Source: Pseudomonas sp. MYb327 (GTDB lineage: Bacteria; Pseudomonadota; Gammaproteobacteria; Pseudomonadales; Pseudomonadaceae). From it: a DNA stretch of 64,000 nucleotides. The translations under genes and the position numbers were made by a program. The DNA lies in contig NZ_CP159258.1 of NCBI RefSeq assembly GCF_040438925.1, positions 3,672,001-3,736,000 of the forward strand. Reading direction: 5' to 3'. The notes under the pieces are model-generated. The model was not told the DNA's origin, made no database searches, and was given only the letters and a program-made list of their open reading frames with translations. The stretch's first letter is position 1, and each line of letters starts with the position of its first letter. Below are positions 60,992 through 64,000 of the stretch, piece by piece.

Positions 60992-62024
60992 TCGAACACC
61001 TTTCAAAGCCTGGTGGGGAACCCCGCTGGTCGGCCTGCTGGGCGGTTTCCTCGCCAGCCAGGTCGGCTGGCCTTTGCCATGGATGGTCGGCTCGTTGCTG
61101 GCGATCATCCTGGTTCGTTGCCTGACGCCCTGGCAACTGGCGGAAATCCCTGGCGGGCGAAAGTGCGGCCAGTGGATCGTCGGCATCGGCATTGGCCTGC
61201 ACTTCACCCCGATGGTGATGGAGCAGGTGCTGAGTCATTTCGGTTTGATCTTCTTCGGTGCGTTGGTCACCAGCCTGTCCGCTGTGGTCGGGGTCTGGTT
61301 GATGCGCCGCACCGGGGAGGATCGCGCCACCGCGTTTTTCTCAAGCATGCCCGGCGGCTCCGGGGAAATGGTCAACCTCGGAGCGCGCAACGGCGCGGTG
61401 CTCAGCCGAGTGGCGGCGGGACAAAGTTTGCGGGTGTTGGTGGTGGTGCTATGTGTGCCGGCAGCGTTCAAGTATTGGTTGGGCGACGGTGCACCGGTAT
61501 TGCACGCCACCGCTGTGGACTGGCGCTGGCTGGCCCTGCTATTCCCCGCCGGTGCTTTGGCCGCATGGATCTGGGAGCGCCTGCGTCAACCCAACCCCTG
61601 GCTGTTCGGGCCATTGCTGCTCAGTGCGGCGGTCAGTATCGGTTGGGACCTGCATATCGGTTTGCCTAACGGTGGCAGCCAGATTGGCCAATGGTTGATC
61701 GGCAGCGGCCTGGGCTGTCACTTCAACCGGCAGTTTTTCCGGCGTGCGCCTTCGTTCATGGGGCGGACGTTGATTGGTACGGTGTTGACCATGTTGATCG
61801 CCACGGCAGCAGCGCTGGGATTGAGCGCCCTGACCCATCTGGATCTGCGTTCGTTGACGTTGGGCATGATGCCTGGCGGGATTGCGGAGATGAGCCTGAC
61901 GGCGGAAACCCTGCAATTGTCAGTGCCGCTGGTGACGGCGATGCAGGTGATGCGGTTGTTGTTTGTGTTGTTTCTGGCGGAGCCGTTGTTCAAGTACTGG
62001 AACCGGGCCCCGGAGCAATCCTGA
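60984..62024 (+). CDS. AbrB-family membrane protein (ammonia monooxygenase-like annotation)
   Basis: 346 residues from the ATG at 60984, which overlaps the tctA stop. Two homologous halves of membrane segments: PLPWMVGSLLAIILVRCL in the first and NPWLFGPLLLSAAVSIGW in the second, the AbrB-type duplication. SSMPGGSGEMVNLGARNG and GMMPGGIAEMSLTAETL are the paired signatures. Databases often name it ammonia monooxygenase, which is not supported. Coupling to tctA suggests a helper role in acid uptake or export. Confidence 0.82.
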   Translation: MSDRTPFKAWWGTPLVGLLGGFLASQVGWPLPWMVGSLLAIILVRCLTPWQLAEIPGGRKCGQWIVGIGIGLHFTPMVMEQVLSHFGLIFFGALVTSLSAVVGVWLMRRTGEDRATAFFSSMPGGSGEMVNLGARNGAVLSRVAAGQSLRVLVVVLCVPAAFKYWLGDGAPVLHATAVDWRWLALLFPAGALAAWIWERLRQPNPWLFGPLLLSAAVSIGWDLHIGLPNGGSQIGQWLIGSGLGCHFNRQFFRRAPSFMGRTLIGTVLTMLIATAAALGLSALTHLDLRSLTLGMMPGGIAEMSLTAETLQLSVPLVTAMQVMRLLFVLFLAEPLFKYWNRAPEQS

Positions 62025-62035
62025 CCCCCTTCACC

Positions 62036-62063
62036 GTGGCGAGGTAGCTTGCTCCCTCGCCAC
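62036..62063. repeat. Half REP hairpin
   Basis: GTGGCGAGG (62036-62044), 10 bases, CCTCGCCAC (62055-62063). Same family as the right end of the element at 30028. It lies between convergent genes and may act as a 3' stem. Confidence 0.75.
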
Positions 62064-62083
62064 AAAAGCTCAACCAATTCCCA

Positions 62084-62776
62084 TCAAATCGGCGGCAACC
62101 GCCACTCGATGGGCGTCTCGCCATTCTGTTCCAGAAACTTGTTGGTCCGGCTGAAGTGTCCGCAACCGAGGAAGCCGCGATAGGCCGACAACGGTGACGG
62201 ATGCACCGACGTCAGCACCAGATGTTTGGTCGCATCAATCAGCTTCTGCTTGCTCTGTGCATGGGCGCCCCACAGCATGAACACCAGATGCGGCTGCTGC
62301 TCGCTGACCACTTCAATAATCCGATCGGTAAAGAACTGCCAGCCTTTGTCCTTGTGCGCATTGGCATTGGCACGCTCGACCGTCATGGTGGTGTTGAGCA
62401 TCAACACGCCCTGATCGGCCCAGCTCTGCAAGTAACCGTGGTTGGGGATGTCGATGTTCAGATCGCGCTTGAGCTCTTTATAGATGTTCACCAGCGACGG
62501 CGGTGCCGGCACGCCCGGTTGCACCGAGAAGCACAAGCCATGGGCCTGGCCCGGGCCGTGATAGGGATCCTGACCGAGAATGACGACCTTGACCTTGTCC
62601 AGCGGCGTCGAGTTGAGTGCGTTGAAGATCATCGGGCCTGGTGGATAGATTTCCTTGCCGGCCGCCCGCTCCTCTTGCAGGAAATTTCGCAACTCTGCCA
62701 TGTAGGGCTGGTCGAATTCGGCACGCAGTGCCTCCTTCCAGCTCGGTTCGAGTTTGATACGGTCGTCAGCAGTCAT
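62084..62776 (-). CDS. ung: Uracil-DNA glycosylase
   Basis: 230 residues from the ATG at 62776 ([17 protein letters not shown]), the usual start; another ATG two codons up is possible. [21 protein letters not shown] carries the catalytic Asp, and [15 protein letters not shown] the catalytic His and the Leu-type loop. It removes uracil from DNA. It converges with the AbrB-like gene and is divergent from the hydrolase gene. Confidence 0.94.
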   Translation of the reverse strand: MTADDRIKLEPSWKEALRAEFDQPYMAELRNFLQEERAAGKEIYPPGPMIFNALNSTPLDKVKVVILGQDPYHGPGQAHGLCFSVQPGVPAPPSLVNIYKELKRDLNIDIPNHGYLQSWADQGVLMLNTTMTVERANANAHKDKGWQFFTDRIIEVVSEQQPHLVFMLWGAHAQSKQKLIDATKHLVLTSVHPSPLSAYRGFLGCGHFSRTNKFLEQNGETPIEWRLPPI

Positions 62777-62836
62777 GGTCATACCCGGAAAAATCAATGG
62801 GGCGAACCCTAGGAAAGCCCACAACGCTTGTCAATT

Positions 62837-62851
62837 GATCTGACGCAGATC
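62837..62851. promoter_or_regulatory. Dyad in the ung/hydrolase divergent region
   Basis: GATCTG-ACG-CAGATC, perfect arms, 61 bases before the ung start and 58 before the hydrolase gene. A candidate operator without a known regulator. Confidence 0.35.
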
Positions 62852-62908
62852 CGGCACTTTCCCACACAGCGATCATACTTAACCCTCAAATTCCCGATCG
62901 AGGTCACG

Positions 62909-64000
62909 ATGAATCTGCACTTCGAAGAACTCACCGGCACCGACGGCGCCCGCATTGGCGTCGCCACACTGGATGCCGAAAAGTCACTGAATGCCCTGTC
63001 CTTGCCGATGATCAGCGCCCTGCGCGATCAACTGGACGCCTGGGCCAGGGAACCGCAAATCGTCTGCGTATTATTGCGCGGCAATGGCGCCAAAGCCTTT
63101 TGTGCTGGCGGTGAAGTACGCCGCCTGGTGGAGGCCTGCCGAGAGCATCCCGGCGAAGTGCCGCCCTTGGCCGCGCACTTCTTCGCGGCGGAATATCGAC
63201 TGGACTTCAGCCTGCACACTTATCCCAAACCGCTTATCTGCTGGGGCCATGGCTATGTGCTCGGCGGTGGCATGGGCCTGCTGCAAGGCGCGAGCATTCG
63301 GATTGTCATGCCGAGCAGTCGGCTGGCGATGCCGGAGATCAGCATTGGGCTGTATCCGGATGTCGGCGCCAGTTGGTTTCTGTCGCGGCTGCCGGGCAAG
63401 CTCGGGTTATTTCTTGGCTTGACCGGTGCCCATATGAACGGTCGCGACGCGATTGATCTGGACCTGGCTGACCGTTTTCTGCTCGATGGACAACAGGAAG
63501 ATCTCATTGAAGGCCTGCTGCAGTTGAACTGGCAGGAACAGACGCCGATGCAGCTCAACAGTCTGCTCAAGGCCTTGCAGCAGGAAGCGGTCGCACAGAT
63601 GCCACCAGCACAATGGCTGCCTCGGCGCCAGCAGATCGACGAATTGCTGGATGTCAGTGATGTGAGCTGTGCCTGGAAAGCCATCAGCCTGCAACGTGAC
63701 AGCACCGATATGCTGCTCAGTCGTGCGGCAAAAACCATGAGCGAAGGCTCGCCACTGACCGCGCATCTGGTCTGGGAACAAATAGTTCGGGCCCGGCACA
63801 TGTCTCTCGCTGAGGTTTTTCAGATGGAGTACACCCTGAGCCTCAACTGCTGCCGTCATCCGGAATTCAGCGAAGGGGTGCGGGCACGGTTGATTGATAA
63901 GGACCAGAAACCACACTGGCATTGGCCGGACATCAACAATGTGCCGGATGCCGTGATCGAGGCGCATTTCCACAAGGTTTGGGAAGGCCGTCATCCACTG
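62909..64000 (+). CDS. 3-hydroxyisobutyryl-CoA hydrolase family protein, C-terminus cut off
   Basis: 364 residues are visible and the frame is open to the window end. The ATG at 62909 has GAGG upstream. The crotonase fold is shown by LLRGNGAKAFCAGGEVRRL (first oxyanion loop) and CWGHGYVLGGGMGLLQGAS (second), then MPEISIGLYPDVGASWFLSRLPG with the acidic residues used by the hydrolase group. VWEGRHPL near the end shows that only a few residues are missing. It should hydrolyse a 3-hydroxyacyl-CoA as in valine breakdown. Confidence 0.87.
   Translation, partial: MNLHFEELTGTDGARIGVATLDAEKSLNALSLPMISALRDQLDAWAREPQIVCVLLRGNGAKAFCAGGEVRRLVEACREHPGEVPPLAAHFFAAEYRLDFSLHTYPKPLICWGHGYVLGGGMGLLQGASIRIVMPSSRLAMPEISIGLYPDVGASWFLSRLPGKLGLFLGLTGAHMNGRDAIDLDLADRFLLDGQQEDLIEGLLQLNWQEQTPMQLNSLLKALQQEAVAQMPPAQWLPRRQQIDELLDVSDVSCAWKAISLQRDSTDMLLSRAAKTMSEGSPLTAHLVWEQIVRARHMSLAEVFQMEYTLSLNCCRHPEFSEGVRARLIDKDQKPHWHWPDINNVPDAVIEAHFHKVWEGRHPL

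Noticed and set aside
60984..62024. An ammonia monooxygenase
   Set aside because: The name in databases is historical; the sequence shows only the AbrB-type membrane duplication and no copper or catalytic motif.
2154..62063. A CRISPR array from the recurring short palindromes
   Set aside because: The repeats are scattered kilobases apart, come as inverted pairs with unequal spacers, and match REP families; no cas gene is present.

Overview
The window is a gene-dense, GC-rich chromosomal segment of a Pseudomonas of the fluorescens type. The evidence is the algU-mucA-mucB-mucD block beside nadB, a dapA-bamC-purC operon with a tRNA-Ser, a second block holding tctDE, tctCBA and ung, lpxO and eptA, and about a dozen copies of the short palindromic (REP) families typical of fluorescent pseudomonads. 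I see no prophage, insertion sequence, CRISPR array or rRNA. About 70 protein genes and one tRNA are supported. The first and last genes are cut by the window ends.

Layout. 1-8.8 kb: an accessory catabolic cluster. On the minus strand are an AraD1/GguC-type protein, a rhamnonate-dehydratase-like enolase-superfamily enzyme, a PdxA-family dehydrogenase and a COG3618 amidohydrolase. Divergent from them are a tripartite tricarboxylate transporter (tctCBA) and a LysR regulator. One motif (ATAACC-N7-AT) recurs in both control regions and ties the cluster together. 9-15 kb: lpxO, a cysteine synthase, a DUF748 protein, a DUF4160/DUF2442-HTH pair with a perfect palindrome in front, and a MoxR-VWA pair. 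15-20 kb: 5-oxoprolinase genes pxpABC with an MFS transporter and a divergent LysR gene. 20-34 kb: mostly housekeeping or poorly known genes (oligopeptidase B, spermidine-synthase-like protein, YajD, an RNA methyltransferase, YcgN, nitroreductase, YcgL, RNase D). Among them are an unknown 285-residue protein behind a good sigma-54 promoter and an M61-like protein that has lost its zinc histidines. 34-38.4 kb: eptA with an overlapping methyltransferase gene, and a MexT-like LysR gene with a CHMI-like isomerase.

38.4-46.7 kb: tRNA-Ser(CGA), purC, a metallo-hydrolase, bamC and dapA in one operon, then gcvR-bcp, perM, tusA and bepA. 46.8-51 kb: the AlgU envelope-stress operon without mucC, preceded by two similar AlgU-type promoters. 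51-55.4 kb: nadB, ygfX-sdhE, ygfZ and an HDOD gene. 55.5-62 kb: tctE-tctD facing tctC-tctB-tctA and an AbrB-family membrane protein, with no opdH porin gene between. 62-64 kb: ung and a truncated 3-hydroxyisobutyryl-CoA hydrolase family gene.

The best candidates for undescribed biology are the acid-sugar or hydroxy-acid cluster at 1-8.8 kb, the sigma-54-driven orphan at 26.8 kb, and the DUF4160/DUF2442-HTH module with its operator at 13.0 kb. Family assignments come from reading translated sequences by eye. Comparisons with other pseudomonads are from memory.
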